Below, one piece after another: positions 11,023-23,904 of a stretch of DNA of 64,000 bases. How positions within the stretch are numbered: the first letter of the stretch is position 1; each line of letters starts with the position of its first letter. The translations under genes and the position numbers were made by a program. Origin of the DNA: Colocasia esculenta (taxonomy: Eukaryota; Streptophyta; Magnoliopsida; Alismatales; Araceae); NCBI GenBank assembly GCA_014218235.1, contig CM024755.1, forward strand, positions 162,991,941 through 163,055,940, given 5' to 3'. The notes under the pieces were generated by a model. That model saw only the letters and a program-made list of their open reading frames with translations. It was not told the DNA's origin and ran no database searches.

Positions 11023-13791
11023 GATGACAAAATATTTTTCACAAAATATAACATTTCTCCCCCTTTTTGACAACATCAAAAGAGTGGAACATGAAGTGTA
11101 ATCAAAAGTTTTGTAGGAACAAATTCTCCCCCTTAATCAGTGACAAGTATATTGACCCTTTTTTCAGAGCACTCTCCCCCTGTGATGATACCAATTGAGT
11201 TTTTGATTTCAAATAAAGTAGATTGTGCAAGAGGGGCGAGAATAAATTGATACCAATTGATGAAGTAGGAAACTGAAAGCACAAGCATGTGATACCAATA
11301 GATATTAATTGTTGGAGACCAAATGAGTAAGTAAGAAGGGTGAGAGCACAATGATACCAAAAGAAATGATTACACCAATTGTTGGTCCATGGGTATGAGC
11401 AAGAATGTGGTTTGAGAAATGAGACAAGTTTCTCCCCCTGAATACAAATTTTGAGTCTCAAGTAGTAAAAATATTATAAAATGCAGAGATTTGCATTTGA
11501 CATGAAAAGGATGAACATGAATGATTTTTGGTTAAGAAGAAGCAGCAAGATGGGTTAGTCAGAGGAATATCAAGGTACACTATGATATTAATATATTTGA
11601 GACAATGATAATTGTACCTTTCATAATGTGCACCAAGGGTTAAAAATGAAGATGATTTTTGATTGAGTTTAAATGTTAGTTCTTTATCATCAAAAATCAC
11701 TTAAGAATTCTACTTACAAATGTGATATGGTGCTTTGACCTAACTTGAGTTGTCAAGAATGTATATCAACAGAAAAATCAAAGTTTTGATGTTAACATAA
11801 TGTAGAATAATAAGTTAACACTCTTGAACAACATGATTACTATTTTAGGTTAGCTGCACTCTATACACTATTTTCTTTTCTTTTCATTTTAATCTTTTGA
11901 AACATTTCAAGAGATTTATCAAAATGGTTTAATCCATACTTTTCTGTACAAGCATACACACTTACTGAGTGCAAGAATGCTCGACTACTAAGCATGTTAA
12001 CCATTTGATTGCCTCTTTTTGAACAGAGATAACTTAGTGACACCTTTTGACTTAAGCTTCAACCATGTCTCAGGTGAAGGAGCCTGGTTACTCAGTGTAC
12101 TAATCATTGCTCTACAATTTCCTTAAAATGTTCTTTTTCCTAAATTTTTTATTTCAAATTTTTAAGATTTTTCAGTTGAGTGATAGGTAGCTTTTTACCT
12201 TAATAGATCATGGTCTTGAGTTGTTAAAATTTTATTCTTAGTGTTTGTTAAAAACAAAACTTCAATATTTCTTTTGATATAAAACTCAAGACAACTCATG
12301 TGTCTAATTAAAGTGTTTTGCAATAAAAGTCTAAAATAACATTCGAGGATAAAGACAGACACATGACTCTTGATCTTATTTCTCATCTTCATGTTTAATT
12401 CAAGAACACAAAAAATTTTCAGGTAATTAATCTTTATTTCTCATATAAAATTATCAATGGAACCTCCTTGATTGGATTCATGGAGCATGAAGAAGTCAAC
12501 TGACAAGCCAAGAGATTTGTTGATGATAAGGATTCGAGAGAGTGAAAAAGATTGATTTGCATCAACATAACACCACAATAGATTCAAACATGTGAATTCT
12601 TTAAATGGCAAGTCAAAGAGAGTTATCATGATGATTTGAATCAGGAAATGAATGGAAACTGATTTTCAAGCATGAATTTTAGTAGATATTATCAAGATGA
12701 TTCAAGAAAGAGTCAGCTCCCCCTGAAGATGAATAGTTCCAAAAATTTAGATGATGATGTGTCGACACTAGATCCTTAATGTGTCGACACATGATCAAGA
12801 AATTCTTAAGCACAAAGGAGTAGTAAGCAATTAGGGTCCACACATGAGCAAATGTGTGTCGACCTGATTATGATTAAAAATAGTAGTTTTGAAATTTTCA
12901 GTTTTAACAAGTTTTGACATTTATTTGCAGTTGTTCAAAGGCCTTTTATCTTTTTAAATTTACTCCCTCTTAGCATGTGCATGATATGAAAAAGTTTGCA
13001 AGCAATTCGAACATGATTATGTACATAATTAGCTTTATGCAAAACATGACTTTTGGTACTTGGAGGAGTATTTTACTCATGCATAATGATAGATTCCAGA
13101 CAATGATAACCTTTTTCCACATGTCATAATTTGATATACCAATAAGTCAAAGAAAATGATATGCATAAGGAATTATGGGCATAGTCAAGCAAGCATGATA
13201 ACATAAACATGATTCCAATTGTCATGACACAATATTATTGTTGGAAGCAACATCAAAACACATTTTTCATTATTTAGATAAAATTCTAAAAAGTTATTCC
13301 AACTCAAACAATTCAATTTTGAAATGATATGAGATTTTACCTGAACAATCTTCATTTCTTTTTTTTTTCAAAGATTTTACATGTGTTCTCCAATCAGCTC
13401 TTGCCTTGCACAGCCAAAGTTTTGAATCCATTTACAATATATGGCTGCAAGGCTCCTCAGCTTGCTTATCAAGCTGGCTTTAAGACCCATATGGACTTGG
13501 GTCCTGCAATGGAGAAAACATTAGATGACAATATTGATTTTTTTAATCCAAACATATTTTATTTTTGGTGTAGATGCATTTCTTACATTGATGGAGCCAT
13601 GAGCAACATTAGTTCAAGATTTTCTCTTTGTCTTGTTCAATGCATCTATATTTTCATGAAATTTTTTACTTATAGAAGTTTTATCATGGATAGCAAAAGA
13701 CTTTATGCAACAATTCTGTTCATATGTACATGGAATTTCTAAGTATTTTCAGCATAAACATGACTTTTATTCCTATGTACATGAGTATATG
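11023..13791 (-). mobile_element. Pol-less 3' internal region of A
   Basis: On the minus strand the gag frame leaves C at 13791, continues for about 15 codons and stops. Only weak copia-like reading (AGPKSIWVLKPA near 13460-13495) follows. From about 13300 to 11023 there is AT-rich non-coding sequence with short frames that match nothing, CCCCCT-type purine tracts (near 11125, 11172, 11433, 12717) and GTGTCGACAC motifs at 12757-12865. The protease, integrase, RT and RNase H expected here are missing. Confidence 0.75.
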
Positions 13792-16679
13792 TGTAACGGC
13801 CTTGGATATTTATGCCCAATAAGGCTCCATATCCAAGTCTGCCTCTCGCAATCGGACCGGAGTCTCGCAAGGGATATCTCACACAAGTGTCCAGTAAGAA
13901 TATAAAAGACAACCACAAGAGTATAATATAAAAAAAAAGTACATGTATCTATACTCATTTACCACAATTTTACATTGTCCTAATATATTATTACATGTTC
14001 AAGAGAAAACTACAACTACTTGGGCATACCCCAAGGGAGCAAAGCTCACACTGAACACGACTACTACTTAGCCGCTAGTGGTACAAGTTTGCCACAACGC
14101 CACTACAAGCCAAACACATGGCAATTCCTAAAAAGAACTGTAGGGGAGTGAGCCTCAACAAGTCACAAGCTTAGCAGGAACCTCCCAAAAATGATCACAA
14201 CCAACAACTAAAAGAAGGACCAAGTCCTCAACCCCTAAGGGTCTCACTGGGAGTGCTAACTGAAGCACTACAGAAGTAAAATGTACTAATAATAAATATA
14301 ATGAAATTACATTAAATATGAACACACTAATTATCACGGTTTACAGTAAATAAAAGAAGCAATAGGACTAGTGTAGACACACCAGTCCACCACAACAATT
14401 GAAAGAACCACACCACAAGCCATATAGACCAACCATTGACCGACGGTAATGAGACTGACAACAAAGAGCCAGTCCCCCACAAAATGAACGAGTGATGTAA
14501 GGCCATATAGGCCAACAACCAACGAAAGGTAACGAGGCTAACCACAAAGGTTAGTCCACCCTAATACCCATGATAGTAAACACATCGGAGAACTACCCAC
14601 ACAAGGGTACAACAGCATAAATGGAAGGTCACACAACGCGACTTCCACAGAAACCAATCCACCTCAACACTAGAAAAGACTAGCACATTGCGTGCCACAA
14701 CAGCCAACAACCCACACAGTGTACGGGTATCTAAAGCTATGGCGTACCATGACAAACCACCACCACATAGAAAACCGCAACACAACTGTGCCTCCTACAA
14801 GGCACACCACAGTGAGTCAAACCACAATCGGTGGGTCACCACTCACAAGCCACAACTATTGGCAAAGTACGAGTCGGAGAGAACGACGCCACCACATGGG
14901 AACGGACCACTGGTTCATGATGCCAGTATCCAACCCGGACAACACAACACAAGAACTACCTCTCAGTCTCACAGTCATGGACGAAAGGTCCAACTACCAC
15001 TCCACAACCACACAGTAAAGCCAAAGAACAGTGGAGACCAACCTACACCACACCTGTAGACCACACACAAATGTAGGCCCATGCTTGGCACCTTTAGGGA
15101 CTTCAGCCTAAGCTCCCTAAAGTGAGGCACTAGAAAATAGGACAAGTTGGGGCCCAGTACATCTACTGATGTCCGTACCCGCAACCACGAGCGCGCTACA
15201 AGCGACCGCACACCCACAAACATGAGTCGCTGCCCTATGTCGTCTTTCCCTCAACCGGACATACAACTCAAACACAGGAGTGAGGGTGTCCAAGAAAATG
15301 ACATAAATTTTGACAGTACACATAGTACTGGAACAAACCCCGAGAACTAACGTGCCTGGCTCACACAAAACCTAGGGTACCCGACTAGAGATGTATTCCG
15401 GAAAAGGCGTCGGACCACCAAACCTAGCAAGCACACAAACCACACTGATCACTCAACACAACCATAAAACTTATACCACGATACACAAACCATAATCAAC
15501 TCGTCACTGGTCACCAAATGACCTCCAAGCAACTACACACTGCTGAACACATAAACTACATTACAATCTTGCCTGTCATTGGTCATTTCATGACCTTCAT
15601 AGCAACATACCACTATGCACATAAACCACACATATGAGTCGCATAACCTTTTTAACATGCTTAACATAATTAACATAATCACCAACTTCAACATGCTTTA
15701 CTAATCATTAATCAACTCAGAACAACTTAAAGTACCCTAAACGATTTGAGAAAGGTCCATACAAAACCCTCATTGCCCAAGGATTAACAACTTACTTCGG
15801 ACAGAAGAACGCTACGAGGGTCACTGTCGCAATAAAAACACGATCGCCCAACAAACCGTAATTTCACATTGGAATGTGACGGAGTCTACTATCGCATCAA
15901 GAACGCGACGGATCGACAGGCTGCGTTCATGAACTAGAATGCCACGGGGCTCGTGGTCACGAACTAAACGCGACAACTTGACCCTTCGCCTTCTTAGACA
16001 GAAACCCTGTACTGCGGTGCTCACTAAAAAATCAGCTCAAATCCTCATTTTCATGCACATCAAGCTTCTACAAATCAATTACACTATACTGGAAACACAA
16101 CCACACATCAATACATATTAAACATGCTTTAAATCAATCAAATAACACAAATAAGACAAGGAAAGTCCCTACCAACAAGAAGAACTCATAGAACGAGGCT
16201 CCATCGGTGTTCTCCATGCTCCGAACAGCTTCTATGCACCAGAACACGTCAGGACACAAGCTTCAAAACCGACGTCGCTGGAAATCACCGCAGCAACCCT
16301 CTCCTCGGTCAAACAGAGCTTCCTACTCTGTTTGGCTGGAGGGCCAACCTTATCCCAACCAAAAACAAGAACACGACGTAGCATCCTGTCGCCCTCAGAA
16401 CGCGACACACCTAACCATCGCCTTCTTCAAACTCGCCATGCTACGCGTCACAAAGGCGATGCGGAGAACGCGACGCATGTGACCATCGCGTCCAAAATGT
16501 GATGCCCTACCCTATCGCGTTCACAACCATTAAACATGTCGGCTGTTTGGGCTAAAACCCCCGGCCCACAACACCCACACAACGCACGAAGACCATAACC
16601 AGGGCTTAATGACCCCACATTAGTCATGAGCACCACACCAGAACCAATAAACATAGATCCGAACCGCCAGAACGTTACA
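13792..16679 (-). mobile_element. 3' LTR of C (full-length copy, 2888 bp)
   Basis: It matches 21876-23899, with an extra segment of about 820 bp (about 14527-15345) that the other copy lacks. That extra segment resembles the LTR of B (about 25980-26410): shared blocks are 'gacgaaaggtcca', 'ctccctaaagtgaggcact' and 'acgagcgcgctacaag'. CG-rich GAACGCGAC-type motifs cluster at 15785-15985 and 16380-16530. Confidence 0.93.
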
Positions 16680-16788
16680 TTACTATCACCTAAAAAGGAA
16701 TGTCGTCCTCAACATTCAAAACGAACCATGGTAAGCTAGACTATCACCTAAAAAGAAATAAAACCATATACAGAATAAGTAGGATACA
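16680..16788 (-). other. PPT-side internal block of C
   Basis: The sequence after the LTR (ttactatcacctaaaaag, then a 'gacctc..cattcaaaa'-like block, and a second 'ctatcacctaaaaag') closely parallels 27611-27715 in element B. On the sense strand it is the stretch that primes plus-strand synthesis. Shared cis sequence supports common ancestry of B and C. Confidence 0.7.
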
Positions 16789-19119
16789 TGTAACGACCCC
16801 GAGAAACCGACCCTCGGCCCACGCCGAGGACCCGATTTTTAGCGGTCGCCACTCATGGATCTAGAGACCCGGAAGGGCTATAATATATATCTAACAGGAT
16901 ATGTAACGGAAGTAAACATCAACTTCTAAACTAGAAGCGTACAAGTGGAAACAGGGAAGAGAGCGAGACCGCTGCGTACCGCTTTAAGTATAGTCCCAAC
17001 GCACGCACGCTAGTACAAGTAAAAGGCAGGGGAAGAACAAATCCCTTAGGGGCATACCCCGAGGGTGACGTACACTAAAAAAAAAGAGGAACCACTGCAA
17101 GCTACGGGGACCTCCACTACCGCCCCATCTTGTCCACCCGGCGCGCGCCCTGCCGCTGCTGAGATGTCTCACCTGGGAAAGAAAGGGATGAGCTTCACAA
17201 CAGAAGCTCAGTAGGGACTACCAATCTCCTACTGGCTCTAATAGGTAGAAGAATATATATATAACAAATAAACGACAGCAGTTTATATCTTCTACCTACA
17301 AATAGAAGCGCGGAAACGAAGCTACAACTAGCACGGTACGGAAACGCAACACGGTCGGAACTCCGTACAACTGCTCGTCGTGACCACCACAAGGCTAGCA
17401 AACACAGACAGAGGGAACTCCGTTTGGACAAAGAACACTAGCTACAGAAAACACTACCACTAGTCAAAGGTCAGGTGCGCCCACCGACGTCTTACCCTCG
17501 ACCCTAGTTCTGACCCTCACATCTCGTCAGAGCGATGTAGGACACAAAGGACACCACAGTAACCGTCGTAGTCTGGCCAGACTACGATCCCACACCTGGC
17601 CTCTCCAAGTGGTTCTGGGGCCATAAGGAGCGAGGCAGTGAGAAACAGGACTGGCTGGTTTGCGCCGGGTAGAACTCCTAACCATCCTCGGCATCCCAGA
17701 CCAACCACGAGAGCTCTGCAAATGACTCAAAGCCACTGTCCTAACCACCATGTTCCCCTCTGCTCCAGAGTCCACTTACTGGGCTGCCAACTTGAGCACG
17801 CTCGTAGCCCGGAGTACTCCCTCAATAGGCTTCTGAGGACGGGGGTCCCAGGCAACGGTACCAACCTCTCACACGGGACAAGCCCTCAAGTGCCAAGCAC
17901 CGGCGAACGACTAGTGTAGGACCGTACTAGGAAACTAGCACAGGTGCCATGGGTACAGTAAAAGAAACAGAAACGATGAAGACCCAAAACTTGTCTCTCG
18001 GTTGTAGTCGCGACACATTGGGCTGTCGCGACCTTGTCGCGACGCCCTACCCTGTCGTGACACTATTGCGGCGGCCCTAGCCATAGCGACCAGGTCGTGA
18101 CACCCAGGAGCGTCGCGATCATGTCGCGACTGGCCAAGCCATCGCGACAAGATCGCGACCTCTATGGTGGTTGCATCTTCAGCAGAGGGGGGGGGGTGGT
18201 TCCGGTGCAATCTCTCCGAAAACCACCCAAAAAACACGAATAAACATTCCACAGAGGGAGGGGAGCATGCTCAACATATATGAAAGCTGTAAATCATGCA
18301 AACCACCCGTACAACCCCACAAACATGGATTCAAATGAATCTACGCTCAAAGGAAAACCTCACTCAAGCTCGAGCATGGATTCCTCACACCCCCAGGCCC
18401 TCAACCACTGGGAAAACACAAGTTCTAGGGGGAAGGGAGCATGCTTAGAGTGAGAGGATCAAGAGTACCTACCTCCACGCGAAGAGCAAACCCATTGGGG
18501 CCTTCTCGCAGGAATGGCCGCTGCCTCCTCGCTCTAAACGACACGACAACGTCCCCTGCACGAACAAGACGCCATCTCCTCAGCACGAGCACCACAAGAG
18601 GGAAGAACGGGTGAGAAAACATAAGGAAGCTCGAGAGGGGGAAAGAGGGAAGAAGGGATAGTGAGAGGACGTGAGGGGGAGAATGGGACGCGCTTTCGGT
18701 TTTAAACTGACGGCCCCCAAAACGCGACGGGCCGACCCGGCGCGACAACCAACGTGTCGCGACGACCGCCCCTGGCGTGACCCAAAAAAGGCGGTCAAAC
18801 CTCGAAGATTGGAAAAGCAATCGGGACGGCCGACCAGATCATGTCAACACTGCACGCGCCTGACACCTGACGAAGCCATTCTGACAGAAAGGACAGCAGT
18901 CACATCTGTCAGAAAAGCAGTCGTGACGCCGGCAGATGCCACGACAAGGACGCGATGGCCACCCCCATTGCAACAAGAAGGCGACGGCCGGGCACGTTGT
19001 GACCTGAGCCTGTCGCGGCAGGCCTCATTGGCGCGACCACGTCGCGACCACGTCGCGACTAGGGCACCTGTCGCGACCTTGAGGATGGGCCATAGGGCCC
19101 AAGGGGACCGGGTCTTACA
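16789..19119 (-). mobile_element. Solo LTR S (gypsy, Tekay-like), 2331 bp
   Basis: On the plus strand it runs from TGTAACGACCCC to GGGTCTTACA and is flanked by a perfect 5-bp TSD ATACA (16784-16788 and 19120-19124). On the minus strand this gives the usual TGTAAGACCC...CGTTACA ends of Tekay-type LTRs. No internal region is present, as after LTR-LTR recombination. It shares the 'ggggcataccccgagg' block (near 17050) with the LTRs of B and C. It is GC- and CpG-rich, with TCGCGA motifs at 17999-18165 and 18720-19080. Long open frames here are LTR sequence, not genes. Confidence 0.95.
17999..19080. repeat. TCGCGA/GTCGCGAC motif clusters in solo LTR S
   Basis: About a dozen TCGCGAC or TCGCGAT words occur at 17999-18165 and again at 18720-19080 (for example paired 'cacgtcgcgacca' near 19040). 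They are separated by 10-30 bp of unrelated sequence. Related GAACGCGAC words lie in the LTRs of B and C. Confidence 0.8.
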
Positions 19120-19124
19120 ATACA

Positions 19125-21861
19125 CTTCCTCTGCATTTGCCTTTCAACCATTCTACACTGGCTGACTCAGTTTGTTCATTTCTGTGCCGGTTCTGCTTTC
19201 TCTTTTCTCTTTAATTCTTTTCAAAACTGCTCTGCTCTATTAACTCAATCTGTCTTTCTTTATCTTTCAACTGTAGGCAATTCTACCTTGCTGTTGGCAC
19301 TTTATCTCCTTGGACTCAACCTACTTCCACATTTCCCTGGCTGTGTTTGCAACATTTTTTTCTGGGTCATTTCACTTACTTAAACTCTTTATCATAAATC
19401 GTTGCCTTTAGATGCTCCGCCATGCTAAACCATTTTTAAATTCTCAGATTTCTCGGTACCATTTCATTATCTGTTTATCACTGCCAACTGTTATTCTACC
19501 TCATATGTATTCACATTCTCAACTATCAGCTTCCCAAAGAAAATCAATTTACCATATCTGAAGTTCCTGCATCTATATATCAATATGATTATACTGCTTT
19601 AAACTCATATCTTGTTAAGAACCATTGCCTCTTCAATTAACTCCACAAAAACCTCAAATTCCTTTTTCAAATAATTAAACTTCTGATGACTTGAGAGTCT
19701 TGAATATATTATGCTTTCGTTGTGCCACTATGATTACATTAAATACTTGCCAAAATGTTTCATAAATTCTGCCTTCACTATTACATTTAATTCTCTTTAT
19801 TTCTACTACTACTCTGACTCTAACTGAGTTGACTTCACTTACTTATCAAATCATCTTACCCAATTAATTACCACATAAAGAAAATACCTGAATTCTTGTG
19901 CTGCTTTCTTTAATGCTTCAACTTTATCTGTGCCACACTGAATTCTGACATACTGCTACTGATATGCTTTACTCTTTACATACTTACCTTACTTCAAATA
20001 ATGTTCTCTGACTGACTCAACAAACCAAACTCATAATAATTCACAATTTCCATTCTCATTGCTGTGATCCTATACTCTCTTATCGGGAACAAAACTGCTC
20101 AACTAACTCTGCACATACTCTAGTATCTGCCTTCAACTTTACCGAAGTCTTTCTCAATTAAGTGACATCTATTTCAAAATTCTTTACTGTTAAATTGATC
20201 ATACTTTTCCTTACTCCTTCTATTCTATTCTGCCATACTTTAATCTACTCACTATTCTTTAACTGATATGCTGTGACTTTTACATCAAACTCTAGAAACA
20301 TCTTCATAACAAAACTCATCTACTCATTGGATCACTTTACCGTATACTGCTACATAAATTCTTACTGCACATTTCTTGAACCATCTGACTATCATCATTC
20401 TATAATATGCCACATTAATACTGAACTTTAACTTTACTGCCAACTGCATTGAACATAATACCATTTTTTTTTACAAAATACTTCCTTTAATTATTCCACT
20501 AATTGGCTGATCTTACTGTACCACTTACACTGTAACCTTTCTTAACATACCATTACCTTTCACTAAATCACTGCCAAAACCAGAATATGAATACCCCTTT
20601 CTCAGACACAATAACCTGCTCTACTTGATTCCTCTGTTTCACACTACAACTATATAATCTCAGCATCTGCCTTTCCAATTACCTTATCATAACTGTTTTA
20701 TTCTTAAGAACTGGAAACACCATTATTACAACTTACTCATTAATATTCCTTTCATTCAAACCTTTACTTTAATTCTTTCACAATCTGCCTTTTTGTCCTG
20801 CTCAACTTGACATTCCCTTATCAGCTTCTTGACTGACTTACCCTTTTATTTTTCCATACTGTCCACAACTGCTAAACATGACTGATCTTATCTTTAACAC
20901 TGTAATTTTTTAACAAATTCTTATGTTGAATCTTCACCAACTGACACTTACCAATTGAATATCTTTGCTTCGAAAGTTTCACAAAATTTAACGAAATACT
21001 AATCTTCATTTGCTTTCTCTACACCCACTACTCACCTCTGCACACACTTATACTAATATGTATGTCAAACTTCCTATTACCACCATCACTTATAGTAACA
21101 TTAATCTCAAGCTTTCTCTACTATAACCATTTCTGATCACAAAACACATTTAGCCTTACTGCCACAAATTACTACTCCTCTGTTTACTAACACTTCATCC
21201 AAAGCTGATCTGTCTCTCTTAATCACCCCAAACCTTCCATATCAGTGATCACATTATCATCCAAACTATCTCTTAACACTTACTGACACAAATCTCAAAC
21301 ATATCAATTACCTTTGCTGAATTTCTCAATCAAAATTCGTTCATCTAACAATCTTTAACACCCACTATTCCACACTATGGTACTGTTCCCGTTGTAACTC
21401 TATTACACAACTACCTCTACAATAACTTCCTGCTACACATATTCACAACCATTAACTTATACATGTCTCTACCGATTCTCTATCTTGCTAAAAGCACCTT
21501 CATCACACTAAATCATATCCTTCTCAGAACGTAGCTCTATCTTTCTGAATATCACAACTGAACTTACCAATTTCTTCACTTTCCCATAACTAAAAATCTC
21601 TACACAATCATATCTCTCTACAACAAGCCAGCTTACAAACATCACCCAACAAACTATACCATTACCAACCACACCATCCCTCTGCCACCACTAGCAACTG
21701 CCAAGCTGACCAACATATGCACACAATATACATGCCAAAAACTCACGTAAAACCCACACTAAAAATCACATAAAACCGCAGACTTACTACCAGCAGTAGA
21801 CATTAAACCATGTCTTGGGACATTGTAACATTAATGTCTTTTCATATTCTAACTGAACCAT
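19125..21861 (-). mobile_element. ORF-less internal domain of C, strongly strand-asymmetric
   Basis: About 2.7 kb without any frame of 60 codons or more on either strand between 19166 and 21786. The plus strand is very rich in C and T and poor in G, so the element's RNA is rich in A and G and poor in C. Many short words (actgc, ctgcc, actctg) recur without a fixed period. Nothing resembles gag or pol. It ends in the block 'ctaccagcagtagac' (near 21790), also found before the PBS of B ('ctactagcagtagac', near 32567). Confidence 0.75.
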
Positions 21862-21873
21862 GCTCTGATACCA
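21862..21873 (-). other. Primer-binding site of C (tRNA-iMet type)
   Basis: Minus strand TGGTATCAGAGC, the complement of the initiator tRNA-Met 3' end, separated from the LTR end (CA) by two bases. Confidence 0.92.
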
Positions 21874-21875
21874 AC

Positions 21876-23899
21876 TGTAACGGCCTTGGATATTTATGCC
21901 TAAGAAGGCTCCATATCCAAGTCCGCCTCCCACGATCGGACCAGAGTCTCGCAAGGGATATCTCACACAAGTGTCCAGTAAGAATATAAAAGACAACCAC
22001 GAGAGTATAATATACATAAAAGTACATGTATCTATACTTATTTACCACAATTTTACATTGTCACAATACATTATTACATGTCCAAGAGAAAAGTACAACT
22101 ATCTGGGGCATACCCCGAGGAAGCAAAGCTCGCACTGAACATGACTACTACTCAGCTGCTGGTGGTACAAGTCTGCCATAACACCACTGCAAGCCAAACA
22201 CACGGCAAGTCCTTTAAAAAACTGTAGGGGAGTGAGCCTCAACAAGTCACAGGCTTAGTAGGAACCTCCTAAAAATAATCACAACCAACAACTGAATGAA
22301 GGAACGAAGTCCTCAACCCCTAAGGGTTTCACTGGGAGCGTTAACTGAAGCACTATAGAAGTAAAATGTACTAACAATAAATATAACAAAACTGCATTAA
22401 ATATGAACACACTAATTGTCATGGTTTACAGGAAATAAAAGAAGCAACATGACTAGTGTAGACACACCAGTTCACCACGACAGCTGAAAGAACCATGCCT
22501 CAAGCCATATAGACTAAACACTTACCGACGGTAACGAGACTGACAACAAGAGCCAGTCCCCCACAAAACAAACGAGTGATGCAAGGCCATACAGGCCAAC
22601 AACCAACGAGCACTAACGTGCTTGGCTCACACAAACATGGGGTACCCGACTAGAGAGGCATTCCGGAATAGGCGCTGGACCACCATACTCGGCAAGCACA
22701 CAAACCACGCCGATCACACAACACAACCATAAAAACTTATAGCACGATACACAAACCATAATCAGCTCGTCACTGGTCACCACGTGACCTCCAAGCAACT
22801 ACACATTGCTAAAGACATAAACTACATTACAATATTGCCTGTCATTGGTCATTTCATGACCTCCATAGCAACATACCACTATGCACAAAAACCACACATA
22901 TTAGTCGCATAACCTTTTTAACATGCTTAACATAATCATTAACCTTAAGATGCTTTACTAATTATTAATCAACTCAGAACAACTTAAAGTACCCTAAACG
23001 ATCTGAGCTAGGTCCACATAGGACCCTTATTGCCCAAGGATTAACAACTTACTTCGGATAGAAGAACGCGACGAGGGTCACTGTAGCAATAAAAACACGA
23101 CCGCCCGACAAACCGCAATTCCACACTGGAATGTGATGGAGTCTACTGTCGCATCAAGAGCGCGACGGCTCGACAGGCCACATTCACAAACCAGAATGCC
23201 ACGGGGCTAGTAGTCGCGACCTTAATGCGACAACCCGACCCGTCGCCTTCTTAGACAGAAACCCTGTACTACGGTGCTCACTCAAAAACTAGCTCAATTC
23301 CTCATTTTCATGCACATCAAGCTTCTACAAATCAATTACACTATACTGGAAACACAACCACACATCGATACATATTAAACATGCTTTAAATCAATCAAAT
23401 AACACAAATAAGACAAGGAAAGTCCCTACCAACAAGAAGAACTCGTAGAACGAGGCTCCAGAACCACGTCAGGACACAAGCTTCAAAACCGATGTCGCTG
23501 GAAATCGCCGCAGCAACCCTCTCCTCGGTCGAACAGAGCTTCCTACTCTATTTGGTCGGAGGGCCAAACTTATGCAACCCGAAAACAAGAACGTGATGTA
23601 GCATCCTGTCGCCTTCAGAATGCGACACACCTAACCATTGCCTTCTCAAAACTCGCAACGCTATGCATCACAAAGGAGGTGCAGAGAACGCGATGCATGT
23701 GACCATCGCGTTCAAAACGCGACGCCCCACCCTGTCGCGTTCACAACTAGTGAACCTATGGGCTGTTTGGGCTAAAACCCCTGGCCCACAACACCCACAC
23801 AACACATGGAGACCACGACCAGGGCTTAATGACCCCACATTGGTCATGAGCACCATACCAAAACCAATAAACACATATCCGAACGGTCACAACGTTACA
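21876..23899 (-). mobile_element. 5' LTR of C (internally deleted, 2024 bp)
   Basis: It matches 13792-16679 at both ends but lacks about 820 bp near 22610, where 'caaccaacgagcactaacgtgc' joins two places far apart in the other LTR with a CGAG microhomology. Because this copy would have been templated together with the other LTR, the deletion arose after insertion. CG-rich motif clusters lie at 23040-23245 and 23600-23745. Confidence 0.92.
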
Positions 23900-23904
23900 A
23901 TATG

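Larger units (their letters stand above)
13792..23899 (-). mobile_element. Non-autonomous LARD-like element C (minus strand)
   Basis: C is bounded by LTRs starting TGTAACGG and ending CGTTACA, with a perfect 5-bp TSD ATATG (13787-13791 and 23900-23904) inside the gag region of A. The PBS at 21862-21873 gives the minus orientation. Apart from a nested solo LTR (S) its internal domain is about 2.9 kb with no coding frame. Its LTRs, the block beside the PPT and the block beside the PBS resemble those of chromovirus B, so C is best read as a large retrotransposon derivative of the same lineage. Confidence 0.93.

Noticed and set aside
11102..11461. 119-codon minus-strand frame as a possible env-like gene of A
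   Set aside because: Located after gag near the PPT, but hydrophobic residues come from AT-rich sequence, there is no signal peptide or transmembrane order of note, and it overlaps another frame.
13329..13742. 137-codon plus-strand frame
   Set aside because: It is antisense to the gag-proximal region of A; Phe/Ile-rich from AT content, no domain.
14327..15368. Many overlapping frames of 70-120 codons on both strands
   Set aside because: They are in the LTR of C; frames overlap on both strands without any family resemblance and are not kept in the other LTR.
18671..19165. 164-codon open frame on the plus strand
   Set aside because: It lies in the GC-rich solo LTR S and crosses its end and TSD. 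Composition (Arg/Ala/Thr-rich) follows the CG repeats; no family resemblance.
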